Positions 7,544 through 15,941 of a stretch of 64,000 nucleotides of DNA are shown in pieces. Location of the stretch: the NCBI GenBank assembly GCA_963819735.1, contig CAWFXC010000003.1:281258-345257 (forward strand), written 5' to 3'. Source of the DNA: CAWFXC01 sp963819735. GTDB lineage: Bacteria > Actinomycetota > Acidimicrobiia > IMCC26256 > DASPTH01. How positions within the stretch are numbered: the first letter of the stretch is position 1; every line of letters begins with the position of its first letter. A program made the position numbers and the translations under genes. Under the pieces are notes generated by a model, which saw only the letters and a list, made by a program, of their open reading frames with translations, searched no databases and was not told the origin of the DNA.

Positions 7544-8554
7544 GTGGCCACACCCGCAGTGGAGATCGACGTCGACGGCACCCCCGTGCGGGTCTCCAAC
7601 CCCGACAAGGTGTACTTCCCCGCGCGCGGCGACACCAAGCTCGACCTCGTCAACTACTACCTGGCCGTGGGTCCGGGGGCGCTCAGGGGCGTGTTCGAAC
7701 GCCCGACCGTGCTCAAGCGATTCCCCGACGGCGCGCTCGGCGAACCGTTCTTCCAGAAGCGGGTGCCCGAGAAACGCCCCGAATGGCTCGAGACGGTGCG
7801 CGTGCACTTCCCGAGCGGGCGTTCCGCCGACGAGCTGTGCCCGGTCGACGTCGCCCACATCATCTGGGCCGTCAATCTCGGCTGCCTCGACCTGAACCCG
7901 TGGCCGGTCCGACGCACCGATGTCGACTCCCCCGACGAGCTGCGGGTCGACCTCGACCCGCAACCGGGCGTGCCCTTCGCCGCGGTGCGTGACGTCGCCG
8001 GCGTCGTCCACGAGGTGCTCGACGCGCACGGACTCGTCGGCTTCCCGAAGACCTCCGGGTCGCGGGGCATCCATGTGAACATCCGCATCGAGGCGCGGTG
8101 GGACTTCACGGAGGTGCGCCGCGCCGCGCTCGCGCTGGCGCGCGCCGTCGAGCGCGAAGTGCCCGACCTCGCCACCTCCAAGTGGTGGAAAGAAGAGCGC
8201 GGCGACCGCGTGTTCCTCGACTACAACCAGAACGCGCGTGACCGCACCGTCGCGTCGGCGTACTCGGTGCGCAACAACGCGGAGGGCCGGGTCTCGTGCC
8301 CGCTCGAATGGGACGAGGTCGACGACGTCGATCCTTCCGACCTCACCCTCGCCACCGTTCCCGCCCGGTACGCGGCGATCGGCGACCCCGCGGCGGCCAT
8401 CGACGAATCGGTGGGATCGCTCGAACCGCTGCTCGAGCTCGCGGCGCGCGACGAGGCGGAAGGGCTGGGCGACGAGCCGTGGCCGCCCCACTTCCCCAAG
8501 GCCAAGGGCGAGCCCCGCCGGGTCGCGCCGAGCCGGGCGAAGAAACAGCCCTGA
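7544..8554 (+). CDS. Stand-alone LigD-type DNA polymerase/primase domain protein
   Basis: This 336-residue protein is an archaeo-eukaryotic primase-superfamily polymerase of the LigD PolDom type, used in bacterial non-homologous end joining to fill gaps and add ribonucleotides. Visible motifs are the catalytic VDLDPQPG (DxD), the nucleotide-binding SGSRGIHVNI, and FLDYNQNARDRTVASAYSVR. Neither a ligase nor a phosphoesterase domain is attached. The start is GTG. The ATP-dependent ligase gene lies nearby in convergent orientation with one small gene between them. No ku gene is in the window. Confidence 0.9.
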   Translation: MATPAVEIDVDGTPVRVSNPDKVYFPARGDTKLDLVNYYLAVGPGALRGVFERPTVLKRFPDGALGEPFFQKRVPEKRPEWLETVRVHFPSGRSADELCPVDVAHIIWAVNLGCLDLNPWPVRRTDVDSPDELRVDLDPQPGVPFAAVRDVAGVVHEVLDAHGLVGFPKTSGSRGIHVNIRIEARWDFTEVRRAALALARAVEREVPDLATSKWWKEERGDRVFLDYNQNARDRTVASAYSVRNNAEGRVSCPLEWDEVDDVDPSDLTLATVPARYAAIGDPAAAIDESVGSLEPLLELAARDEAEGLGDEPWPPHFPKAKGEPRRVAPSRAKKQP

Positions 8555-8590
8555 CCGCGCGTCGCTGACCCCGCGTCTCTTATCGCGGCG

Positions 8591-8866
8591 TCAGTCGGCG
8601 TCGCGGTCGCCGAGGCCGCCCAGCGCGTCGGCCAGTGCCGCTTCGACGTCGGCGGCGGTGATGCGCTCGGCGAACTCGGGGAGGTGCGCGGCGATCTCGC
8701 GATCGTTGTCGTGCGGGTACTTGGCGATCGCCCGCGCCAGGCGATCCTCGCGGTTGAGCCGCTCGGCCAACTGTTGGACCGGCGCGGCGCGCAGGGAAGG
8801 ATCGTCCTCGAACATGTAACCGAGCTGGCCCGCCAGCTTGGCCTTCGACGGTGCTGCGTCGCTCAT
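8591..8866 (-). CDS. Hypothetical protein, 91 residues
   Basis: I do not recognise this protein. It is acidic, helix-rich and cytoplasmic, with regularly spaced Leu/Ala, and lacks Cys, a signal peptide or membrane segments. The reading frame is open with a normal ATG. It sits 61 bases upstream of the DNA ligase stop side and convergent to the LigD-type polymerase, so it may belong to that repair locus; this is only positional inference. Confidence 0.55.
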   Translation of the reverse strand: MSDAAPSKAKLAGQLGYMFEDDPSLRAAPVQQLAERLNREDRLARAIAKYPHDNDREIAAHLPEFAERITAADVEAALADALGGLGDRDAD

Positions 8867-8927
8867 GTGCTCCCTCGCAGGGATCTCGGGGCGGAAGTAG
8901 GGGCAGGTCCGGGGGCCGTGGGTTCGC

Positions 8928-10001
8928 TCACAGGCCGAAGATCTCCCGCAGCTCCATCGGTACCGGCACTTCGAGCTGGGCGTAGGTGCACGATGCCGGC
9001 TCGCGGTCGGGACGCCAGCGCGCGAACCGCGCGGTATGGCGGAAGCGATCGCCCTGCAGGTGCTCGTACGCGACCTCGGCCACCCGCTCGGCGCGCACCG
9101 GCTCCCAGCTCAGGTCCTTGCCGCCGGTCCACCGGCTCTGCGCGCCGGGCCGGCGCTGCCCCGACGACGCGGCATCGGCATCCGCCTCGGCCCAGCCGCG
9201 CCACGGGTGATCGTCGAGCGCGCCCTCGCGGTACGGCGCGAGCTCCTCGAGCAACTGCGCGCGCAGCGGCACCGCGAAGCTGCTCGCCACGCCGACATGG
9301 TGGAGCACGCCGGCGTCGTCGAACAGGCCGAGCAGGAGCGATCCGACACCGCCGTCCTTGTGCTCCCGGTATCCGCCGACGACGCAGTCGGCCGTGCGTT
9401 GGTGCTTCACCTTCTGCATCGTGCGCTTGCCTTCGAGGTACGCACCGTCGAGCGGCTTGGCGACGACGCCGTCGAGCCCCGCGCCCTCGAACCGCTCGAA
9501 CCACTCCTCGGCCAGCGCCCGGTCGGTGGTCGCGGGCGTGATGAGCACGGGCGGCGCGGCGTCGGCCATCAGCTGTTCGAGTCGCTCGCGGCGCTCGCGG
9601 AACGGACGCCCGCGCAGATCGTCGTCGCCCTCGGCGAGGAGATCGAAGGCGACGAACGACGCGGGTGTCTCCGCCGCGAGCTTCGCGATGCGCGACGCGG
9701 CCGGGTGGATGCGCAACGACAGGAGATCGAACTCGAGCCCGGTGTCGGTCGCGATGACGATCTCGCCGTCGACGACACACCGCGCGGGCAGGTTGGATCG
9801 CAACGACTCGACGAGCTCCGGGAAGTAGCGGGTCAGCGGCCGCTCGTTGCGACTGCCGAGCTCGATGTCGTCGCCGTCGCGGAACACGATGGCGCGGAAG
9901 CCGTCCCACTTCGGTTCGAACAGGAAGCCGTCGGTGGTGGGCAGCGCGCGGGCGAGCTTCGCCAACATCGGCGACACCGGCTGCGACACGGGGAGCGACA
10001 C
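8928..10001 (-). CDS. ATP-dependent DNA ligase (LigC/LigD ligase-domain type)
   Basis: This enzyme seals DNA nicks through a ligase-adenylate intermediate. The nucleotidyltransferase domain shows EPKWDGFRAI with the adenylated lysine, SRNERPLTRYFPEL, VVDGEIV, GLDGVVAKPLDG and TMQKVKHQRTADC. The C-terminal OB-fold carries VRAERVAEVAYEHLQGDRFRH. At about 357 residues it matches mycobacterial LigC and the ligase part of LigD. GTG at 10001 was chosen because the SLPVSQPVSPMLAK lead-in resembles the family; ATG at 9968 is possible. Its start lies 13 bases after the proS stop. Confidence 0.92.
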   Translation of the reverse strand: MSLPVSQPVSPMLAKLARALPTTDGFLFEPKWDGFRAIVFRDGDDIELGSRNERPLTRYFPELVESLRSNLPARCVVDGEIVIATDTGLEFDLLSLRIHPAASRIAKLAAETPASFVAFDLLAEGDDDLRGRPFRERRERLEQLMADAAPPVLITPATTDRALAEEWFERFEGAGLDGVVAKPLDGAYLEGKRTMQKVKHQRTADCVVGGYREHKDGGVGSLLLGLFDDAGVLHHVGVASSFAVPLRAQLLEELAPYREGALDDHPWRGWAEADADAASSGQRRPGAQSRWTGGKDLSWEPVRAERVAEVAYEHLQGDRFRHTARFARWRPDREPASCTYAQLEVPVPMELREIFGL

Positions 10002-10014
10002 GGGCTGCTTCCGC

Positions 10015-11451
10015 TCAGTAGGCGCGGGCCACGGTGGCCACGAGATCGGATTCGTCGCCCGCCTCGGGCAGCGATCCGTCGGCCCGGGTGAGGCAGCGCA
10101 CGGTGACGCCGGTCTGGGCGAGCTCGGCTTCGCCGGTCGGGCCGACGACATCCCAGGGGATGCGGGCCCAGCCCGTGGCCGCGGCCTCGCGCGCGGCATC
10201 GAGATCGGCGACGTCGGCGGTGCGGGCCTCGCGCAGCTCACGTGCTTCGGCGAGCAGGGCCGACTGCTGCCGTTCGAGCTCCTGCTGCACCGTGACCGCC
10301 ACGCCGTCGAGGCTGACCGGGAGCTTGCGTTCGAACCCCTCCCCGCCGGTGATGCGCCGGACGAGCGTGGCCGCGTTGTCGGCCAGGTCGCGCGGACCGA
10401 CCTCCAGCCGGATCGGCACTCCCTTGAGCTCCCAGTCGGTGGCGCGGCGACCCATCGACAGCGCGGTCTTGTCGTCGAGCTGCACGCGCACACCGTTGCC
10501 GCGCAGCTCGTCGGCGAGCGCGCGGCAACGCGCGACCACGTCGCCCTCGTCGCGCACCGCGAGGACGACCGCCTGGACGGGCGCGAGGTGCGGGGGCACG
10601 CGCAGGCCGTCGTCGTCGCCGTGGGCCATGATCAGGCCGCCGACCATGCGGGTCGACACGCCCCACGACGTGGTCCACGCGATCTGCTGGGTGCCACCGT
10701 CGTCGAGGAACTCGATCCCGAAGACCCGGGCGAAGTTCTGGCCGAGCTCGTGACTGGTGCCCATCTGCAGCGCTTTGCCGTCGCCCATCATCGCCTCGCA
10801 CGTGAATGTGTTGCGGGCGCCCGCAAAGCGCTCGCGCTCGGTCTTGAGCCCGACGAGCACGGGCAGCGCGAGGACGTCGACCATGAAGTTCTCGTAGACC
10901 TCGCGCAGGATCCGCACCGTGTACGCCTGCGCGTCCTCGCGCGTCGCGTGCGCGGTGTGCCCCTCCTGCCACAGGAACTCGCTGGTGCGCAGGAAGAGGC
11001 GGGGCCGCAGCTCCCACCGCACGACGTTGGCCCACTGGTTGAGGAGCAGTGGGAGGTCGCGGTAGCTCTGGACCCACTTGGCCATGAACTCGCCGATGAC
11101 CGTCTCGCTGGTGGGCCGCACGACGATCGGCTCATCGAGCTCCTTGCCCCCGGCCACCGTGACCACCGCGAGCTCGGGGCTGAACCCCTCGACGTGCTCG
11201 GCCTCCCGCTTCAGGTACGACTCGGGGATGAAGAGCGGGAAGTACGCGTTCTCGGCCCCGCACGCCTTGATCCGGGTGTCGACCTCGGCCTGCATGCGCT
11301 CCCAGATGGAGTAGCCGTAGGGGCGGATGACCATCGTGCCGCGGACCGGGCCGTTGTCGGCGAGCTGGGCCTTGGCCAGGACGTCCTGGTACCACCGCGG
11401 GAAGTCGTCGGCGCGAGGGGTCAGGACGGGCGTGGGGGTCCGCTTGGCCAT
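10015..11451 (-). CDS. proS: Prolyl-tRNA synthetase, short archaeal/eukaryotic-like type
   Basis: ProRS charges tRNA-Pro. The 478-residue protein has class II motifs (GTMVIRPYGYSIWERMQ near residue 39, FLRTSEFLWQEGHTAH, and GVSTRMVGGLIMAHGDDDGL), a HGTP anticodon-binding domain and the type-3 C-terminal domain. It lacks the long editing insertion of the typical bacterial enzyme, placing it in the archaeal/eukaryotic-like group also found in some bacteria. The ATG at 11451 gives MAKRTPTPV. It is divergent from the sulfite reductase gene. Confidence 0.93.
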   Translation of the reverse strand: MAKRTPTPVLTPRADDFPRWYQDVLAKAQLADNGPVRGTMVIRPYGYSIWERMQAEVDTRIKACGAENAYFPLFIPESYLKREAEHVEGFSPELAVVTVAGGKELDEPIVVRPTSETVIGEFMAKWVQSYRDLPLLLNQWANVVRWELRPRLFLRTSEFLWQEGHTAHATREDAQAYTVRILREVYENFMVDVLALPVLVGLKTERERFAGARNTFTCEAMMGDGKALQMGTSHELGQNFARVFGIEFLDDGGTQQIAWTTSWGVSTRMVGGLIMAHGDDDGLRVPPHLAPVQAVVLAVRDEGDVVARCRALADELRGNGVRVQLDDKTALSMGRRATDWELKGVPIRLEVGPRDLADNAATLVRRITGGEGFERKLPVSLDGVAVTVQQELERQQSALLAEARELREARTADVADLDAAREAAATGWARIPWDVVGPTGEAELAQTGVTVRCLTRADGSLPEAGDESDLVATVARAY

Positions 11452-11489
11452 GGACCGAGAGGGTACGCCACTCGAATCCCCACTAAGTC

Positions 11490-11509
11490 GGTCGAAAATA
11501 TTTCCGACC
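11490..11509. promoter_or_regulatory. 20-bp near-perfect palindrome, candidate operator
   Basis: GGTCGAAAATATTTCCGACC pairs with its own reverse complement at all but one symmetric pair of positions. Its AT-rich centre stands out in GC-rich DNA. It lies between divergent proS and the reductase gene, 45 bases before the reductase ATG and just upstream of a TAGATT -10-like hexamer at 11540-11545. It is a good candidate site for a dimeric regulator of the sulfur genes. Confidence 0.55.
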
Positions 11510-11554
11510 CGGTCGCTGGTATTTAGCTCCGAAAGCCGATAGATTCGTCGGGAT

Positions 11555-13354
11555 ATGGCGATCGATGTCCGTGAACTGCGCGCCCGGCCCCTCGACCCCG
11601 AGATCGAGGCGGAGATCCTCAAGTTCGAGGAGGGCGCCCGGCAATACATGGCCGGCGAGATCGCCGACGACGTGTTCCGGGTGTTCCGCCTGAACCAGGG
11701 CATCTACGGGCAGCGCCAGGGTGGCTACAACCAGATGGTGCGGGTGAAGATCCCGTACGGCCACGTCGAGCCCGACCAGCTCGAGATGCTCGGCTACATC
11801 GCCGAGACCTACTCACGGGGCTGGGGCCACCTCACCACCCGGCAGAACGTGCAGTTCCACTTCGTGCAGCTCGAGCAGGTGCCCGAGGTGCTGCGACTGC
11901 TGGCGTCGGTCGGCCTCACCAGCCGGGAGGCGTGCGGCGACACCGTCCGCAACGTGACCGGTTGCCACCTCGCGGGTGCGTGCCCTTACGAGGTGCTCGA
12001 CATCAGCCCGTGGGCCGAGGCGGTCAAGGACCTCTTCCTCCGCAACCCCATCGCGCAGCGCCTGCCCCGCAAGTTCAAGATCAACTTCTCCGGCTGCGCC
12101 ACCGACTGCGGCCAGGCCATGTTCAACGACGCCGGCATCATCGCGGTGAACCGCCCGCGCCCCGACGGCACCGTCGAGCCCGGGTTCCGCGTGTTCATGG
12201 CGGGCGGCCTCGGCGCCAACCCGCACCCGGCACTGGCGCTCGAGGAGTTCACCTCCCGCGAGGACCTGCTCCCCACCATCGAAGCGATGCTGCGCGTGCA
12301 GGACCACTTCGGCAACCGCGACAACAAGCTGCGGGCGCGCATGAAGTGGCTGGTCGACACGATGGGGATCGACGAGCTGCGTGAGCGCATCATCAAGGAG
12401 CGCAAGTTCCTCCCTGCGTCCGCCACCTACCCCGGCGGTCTGCCCGAGGCAGTGCAGCGCGCCGGCGACGCTCCCGCGGGCATGGGCACCGAGATCACCG
12501 CCGACGGTGGGCTCATCGGATCCGGCGCCACCCCGGTGCAGTTCCGTGGCCTCTCCCCGCTCCAGCAGTGGGACACCGCCAACGTCGTGCGCGGCCGGGC
12601 CAACGGCACCGTGAGTGCCTACGCCTACGCCCGGCTCGGCGACATCACCACCGCCCAGTTCCGTGCCCTCGCCGACATCCAGCGCGCATTCGGCGTCGAG
12701 GTGCGCATCACGAACCGCCAGAACTTCGTGCTCCGCGGCCTCACCGAGGAGCAGCTCCCCGACCTGCACCAGGGTCTCGCCGAGTACGGCATGGCCGAGG
12801 CCGGCGCCGAGCTCGCCCGCGACGTCGTGTCGTGTCCGGGTGCCGACACCTGCAACCTCGCCGTCACCCAGTCGCGCGGCCTCGCCGCCGACATCGGCGA
12901 CGCGCTCGACAAGGCGGGGTTGGCCGAAGTCGGCGGGGTGCGCATCAACATCTCGGGTTGCACCAACTCGTGTGGCCAGCACCACATCGCCGACATCGGT
13001 TTCCTCGGCATCGAGCGTCGGGCCAACGGACGCGCCGCGCCGGGCTACCAGATGGAGCTCGGCGGTCACGTCACCAACATGTCGATCGCGTTCGGCAAGC
13101 GGGCCACGAAGCTCCCGGCCAAGCGCGCGTCGGAAGCGGTCGTGCGGGTGGTCGAGCAGTTCGCGGGCGAGCGTGACGCGGGCGAGACCTTCACCGACTG
13201 GCTCGCGCGGGTCGGCGGCGCCGAGGCCGTGGGCAAGACCCTCGCCGATCTCGATCACTTCCCCACGCCGGAAGAGGCACCCGAGTACTACATCGACTTC
13301 GACGAGACCGGCCCCTACGTGGCCGAGGTCGGCGACTCGGAGTGCGCGACCTGA
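11555..13354 (+). CDS. Ferredoxin-dependent nitrite/sulfite reductase
   Basis: This siroheme and [4Fe-4S] enzyme carries out six-electron reduction of sulfite to sulfide (or nitrite to ammonia). The 599-residue protein has two ferredoxin-like half-domains and the cofactor-binding cysteines: SCPGADTCNLA and ISGCTNSCGQHH supply the C-x5-C and C-x3-C pattern. The tightly coupled downstream gene is APS reductase (stop and start overlap as TGATG), so assimilatory sulfite reduction is the likely role. The region before the ATG carries the palindrome at 11490-11509. The Sir versus NirA assignment rests on that context. Confidence 0.9.
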   Translation: MAIDVRELRARPLDPEIEAEILKFEEGARQYMAGEIADDVFRVFRLNQGIYGQRQGGYNQMVRVKIPYGHVEPDQLEMLGYIAETYSRGWGHLTTRQNVQFHFVQLEQVPEVLRLLASVGLTSREACGDTVRNVTGCHLAGACPYEVLDISPWAEAVKDLFLRNPIAQRLPRKFKINFSGCATDCGQAMFNDAGIIAVNRPRPDGTVEPGFRVFMAGGLGANPHPALALEEFTSREDLLPTIEAMLRVQDHFGNRDNKLRARMKWLVDTMGIDELRERIIKERKFLPASATYPGGLPEAVQRAGDAPAGMGTEITADGGLIGSGATPVQFRGLSPLQQWDTANVVRGRANGTVSAYAYARLGDITTAQFRALADIQRAFGVEVRITNRQNFVLRGLTEEQLPDLHQGLAEYGMAEAGAELARDVVSCPGADTCNLAVTQSRGLAADIGDALDKAGLAEVGGVRINISGCTNSCGQHHIADIGFLGIERRANGRAAPGYQMELGGHVTNMSIAFGKRATKLPAKRASEAVVRVVEQFAGERDAGETFTDWLARVGGAEAVGKTLADLDHFPTPEEAPEYYIDFDETGPYVAEVGDSECAT

Positions 13355-14139
13355 TGACCAGCCTCCCCACCTCGCTCGACCACTCCGGCGACGACGAGGC
13401 CGACGACTCGGATCTGCTCGCGCTCCGCGAACCGGGCGCCCCGCTGCGCTCGATGCCCGATCTCGGTGAGCTTTCGCGGATCTCGGCCGATCTCGAACAG
13501 GAGCCGGCATCGTCGGCGGTGAAGTGGGCGTACGAGACGTTCGGCGACTCCGCCGTACTCGCCGCGTCGTTCCAGGACTGCGTGCTCATCGACGTCGCCA
13601 TGCAGGTGGCGCCGCGGATCGAAGTCGTGTTCCTCGACACGCAGTACCACTTCGCCGAGACGCTCTGGTACGTCGAGCAGGTGCGAGAGCGCTACGACCT
13701 CAACCTCCGCGTCGTCACCCCCCAGATCGACCCCGACAACCTCTGGCAGGTCGACCCCGACGAGTGCTGCGCCATGCGCAAGGTCGAACCCCTGTCGCGT
13801 GCGCTCGAAGGCAAGTCGGCGTGGCTCACCGGTCTGCGCCGGGAAGAGTCGCCCACGCGTGCCGGCGCACCGATCGTCGGCTTCGACGTCGGCCGCGGCC
13901 TGGTGAAGGTCAACCCGATCGCCACCTGGTCGCACGACGACATCGAGGGCTACATCGCCGAGCGGGGCCTCCCGTCGCACCCACTGCGCGAGAAGGGCTA
14001 CCCGTCGATCGGTTGCTGGCCCTGCACCAACCCGGTGAAGGAGGGCGACGACCCCCGCGCCGGCCGGTGGTCGAACAGCGGCAAGCTCGAATGCGGTCTC
14101 CACGGCTGGACGCCGTCGGCCGCGCCGCAACCGTCCTGA
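13354..14139 (+). CDS. cysH: Assimilatory adenylylsulfate (APS) reductase, CysH family
   Basis: This enzyme reduces activated sulfate to sulfite with thioredoxin. The product contains the PP-loop-type core (FLDTQYHFAETLWY), the iron-sulfur cysteines DECCAMRKVEPL and IGCWPCT, and the catalytic-cysteine tail KLECGLH. The paired CC...CxxC cysteines indicate a [4Fe-4S] cluster and so APS rather than PAPS as substrate, as known for plant- and Bacillus-type enzymes. The start ATG at 13354 overlaps the reductase stop; a GTG 12 bases upstream is also open. Together the two genes turn APS into sulfide. Confidence 0.92.
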   Translation: MTSLPTSLDHSGDDEADDSDLLALREPGAPLRSMPDLGELSRISADLEQEPASSAVKWAYETFGDSAVLAASFQDCVLIDVAMQVAPRIEVVFLDTQYHFAETLWYVEQVRERYDLNLRVVTPQIDPDNLWQVDPDECCAMRKVEPLSRALEGKSAWLTGLRREESPTRAGAPIVGFDVGRGLVKVNPIATWSHDDIEGYIAERGLPSHPLREKGYPSIGCWPCTNPVKEGDDPRAGRWSNSGKLECGLHGWTPSAAPQPS

Positions 14140-14187
14140 TCCGGGCGCGCTGCGCTGTCGCCCGCCCGTGATCGCGACCGCCACGCG

Positions 14188-14964
14188 GTGAACCCGTCGA
14201 CCGTGCACGAGGTCGCGGCCACGGGGTTCGGCGCCGAGGCCGCGGCCTACGAGCGGGCCCGGCCCTCCTACCCTCCGGACGCGGTGGCCTGGCTGGTCGA
14301 CGCGCTGCGCGTCGAACCGGGGCGCGTGGTGCTCGACCTCGCCGCGGGGACCGGCAAGTTCACCCGGTTGCTCGCCCCCACCGGCGCGACCCTCATCGCC
14401 GTGGAACCGGTCGACGGGATGCGCGCGGTGCTCGAGGCTGCGCTGCCTGAAGTGCTGTCCCTGGCCGCGGCGGCCGAGGCGCTCCCGCTGCGTCACGGCT
14501 CGCTCGACGCGATCGTCGTGGCACAGGCGTTCCACTGGTTCGACGCCCGCGCCGCGCTCGCGGAGTTCCACCGCGCGCTGCGCCCGGGGGGACGCATCGG
14601 TCTGATCTGGAACGCGCGCGACCGCAGCGTCGAGTGGGTGAACGAGATCTGGTCGATCATGGACCGGGTCGAGAAGCGCGCACCGTGGCGCGCGCACGAC
14701 GAATGGCGGGAGGCGGCCTTCGTGGAAACCCCGTGGTTCACCCCGCTCACCGAGGCGACCTTCCACCACGAACAGCTGCTCTCCCCCGCCGACGTCGTCG
14801 AACGCATCCGGAGCGTGAGTCATGTGGCGGTGCTCCCACCCGAGCGCCAGGCCGCCGTGCTCGACGAGGTGCGCACGCTGCTGAGCACGGATCCCGCCAC
14901 CGCGGGCAAAGCCGAGGTCGCGCTCCCCTACCGCGTCGACGCGTACTGGGCAGAGCGACGTTGA
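14188..14964 (+). CDS. Class I SAM-dependent methyltransferase
   Basis: This is a methyltransferase of the class I Rossmann type. Motif I is VLDLAAGTGKFTRLL (residues about 49-63), followed by the acidic motif II residue (AVEP) and the HWFDARAALAEFHRALRPGGR post-motif region typical of the UbiE/Trm9-like Methyltransf_11 group. The substrate cannot be told from sequence. The start is GTG. Its stop overlaps the TTG start of the SRPBCC gene (TTGA), so the two are translationally coupled. Confidence 0.85.
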   Translation: MNPSTVHEVAATGFGAEAAAYERARPSYPPDAVAWLVDALRVEPGRVVLDLAAGTGKFTRLLAPTGATLIAVEPVDGMRAVLEAALPEVLSLAAAAEALPLRHGSLDAIVVAQAFHWFDARAALAEFHRALRPGGRIGLIWNARDRSVEWVNEIWSIMDRVEKRAPWRAHDEWREAAFVETPWFTPLTEATFHHEQLLSPADVVERIRSVSHVAVLPPERQAAVLDEVRTLLSTDPATAGKAEVALPYRVDAYWAERR

Positions 14965-15410
14965 GCCACGCGTACGAGCTCACCGTGCGGTCGGCTGCGC
15001 CACCCGCGGTGGTGTTCGCGCTGCTCGCCGACGCGCCGGGCTGGAGCCGATGGGCGGGCATCTCGGTGAGCCACGCCGACTGGGAGCGGGAGGGCGACCC
15101 GCCGCCCGGTGGGGTCGGCGCCATCCGCCGCATGGGCCGCCCGCCGTTCTATGGCCGCGAGCAGATCATCGACTTCGATCCGCCCCACCACATGGCCTAC
15201 ACGGTGCTGTCGGGAATCCCCGTCCGGAACTACCGCGCCGACGTGCAACTGGTCGCCACCGCGACCGGCGGCACTGCCATCACCTGGCGCGCCACGTTCG
15301 ACGCCAAGATCCCCGGCACCGGTGCGCTGCTCGCGGTCATGTTGCCGCGCCTCATCGGGAGCTACGCCCGTCGTGCCGCCGACGAAGCCGGGCGGGTCAA
15401 CGAGGTCTAG
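14961..15410 (+). CDS. SRPBCC (START-like) family protein
   Basis: This 149-residue protein has the pattern of the polyketide cyclase/dehydrase-like SRPBCC fold. An N-terminal strand (YELTVRSAAPPAVVFALLADAPGW) is followed by GGVGAIRRMGR, repeated strands, and a long C-terminal helix. Such proteins bind hydrophobic ligands; the ligand is unknown here. The start is TTG at 14961, within the TTGA overlap with the methyltransferase stop. Confidence 0.8.
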   Translation: MSHAYELTVRSAAPPAVVFALLADAPGWSRWAGISVSHADWEREGDPPPGGVGAIRRMGRPPFYGREQIIDFDPPHHMAYTVLSGIPVRNYRADVQLVATATGGTAITWRATFDAKIPGTGALLAVMLPRLIGSYARRAADEAGRVNEV

Positions 15411-15423
15411 CGCTTGGCGAAGG

Positions 15424-15618
15424 TCAGCGCGGCGTGACGCCGACCGGCGACCGCGGTTCGGCGCGCTGCTCGAGGAGCTCCTCCAGCCGGGGCCGACACC
15501 CCTGACACCGCAGACCGGCCCCGGAACGCAGCACCACTTCCTCGAGCGTGGCCGCGCCGCTCTCGATCACGGAGCAGATCGCACCGTCGGTGATGCCGCG
15601 GCAGGCACAGACCCACAT
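15424..15618 (-). CDS. BFD-like [2Fe-2S] ferredoxin (bacterioferritin-associated type)
   Basis: This 64-residue protein has the BFD fold signature: CACRGIT near the N-terminus and CQGCRPRL near the middle, giving the C-x-C and C-x2-C ligands of a [2Fe-2S] cluster. BFD ferredoxins help release iron from bacterioferritin. ATG at 15618 has a GGCGGG sequence six bases upstream. A TTG two codons earlier overlaps the upstream stop as TTGA and could be the coupled start. The gene follows a small ORF behind an IdeR-like box (15854-15872), which matches induction under iron limitation. Confidence 0.85.
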   Translation of the reverse strand: MWVCACRGITDGAICSVIESGAATLEEVVLRSGAGLRCQGCRPRLEELLEQRAEPRSPVGVTPR

Positions 15619-15620
15619 CG

Positions 15621-15824
15621 TCAACCCGCCGGGACGGCCGGAGCGTCGTGGACGGTGGTGGGGATTCCGAGCACGGCGAGCCGGGCGGCGGAGGCAAGGG
15701 TGATCGGCACCGTGACCGGCTGTCGATGCGCGACCCCCACCGCCACCGCACGGGCCGGGCGTGCCGTGACGTCGATGTGGACGGCATCGATTCGCCGGAG
15801 CGAGTCAGCCGCACATTGCCTCAT
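15621..15824 (-). CDS. Small protein of unknown function in an iron-regulated operon
   Basis: I do not recognise this 67-residue product (MRQCAADSLRRIDAVHID...). It has one cysteine near the N-terminus, an Arg-rich helix, and alternating Val/Ala strands, with no clear membrane segment. The ATG at 15824 is preceded by a GGGGGC stretch at SD distance. Its stop overlaps the possible TTG start of the BFD gene. The iron box and promoter lie 30-60 bases upstream. Reality is supported by coupling and promoter context rather than homology. Confidence 0.6.
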   Translation of the reverse strand: MRQCAADSLRRIDAVHIDVTARPARAVAVGVAHRQPVTVPITLASAARLAVLGIPTTVHDAPAVPAG

Positions 15825-15853
15825 GCCGTAGCCCCCGACATCGTTCGGAGCGA

Positions 15854-15872
15854 GCAGGGTAGGCAAACCTAA
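15854..15872 (-). promoter_or_regulatory. IdeR/DtxR-like iron box
   Basis: On the minus strand the sequence is TTAGGTTTGCCTACCCTGC, matching 15 of 19 positions of the IdeR/DtxR operator consensus TTAGGTTAGCCTAACCTAA. It overlaps a -10-like TACCCT (15856-15861), which has TTGCGC (15880-15885) 18 bases upstream as -35. Binding of Fe-loaded repressor would occlude the promoter of the small ORF and BFD gene. Confidence 0.8.
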
Positions 15873-15885
15873 GACCCTCGCGCAA
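15856..15885 (-). promoter_or_regulatory. Candidate promoter of the BFD operon
   Basis: TTGCGC (15880-15885) and TACCCT (15856-15861) are separated by 18 bases on the minus strand and lie 32 bases before the first ATG. The iron box covers the -10 and most of the spacer. Confidence 0.6.
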
Positions 15886-15941
15886 CCCGGCTCACGACCG
15901 CTCGCCCGCCCGCGCCGACGCGAGACTTAGAGTGCCCCGCG

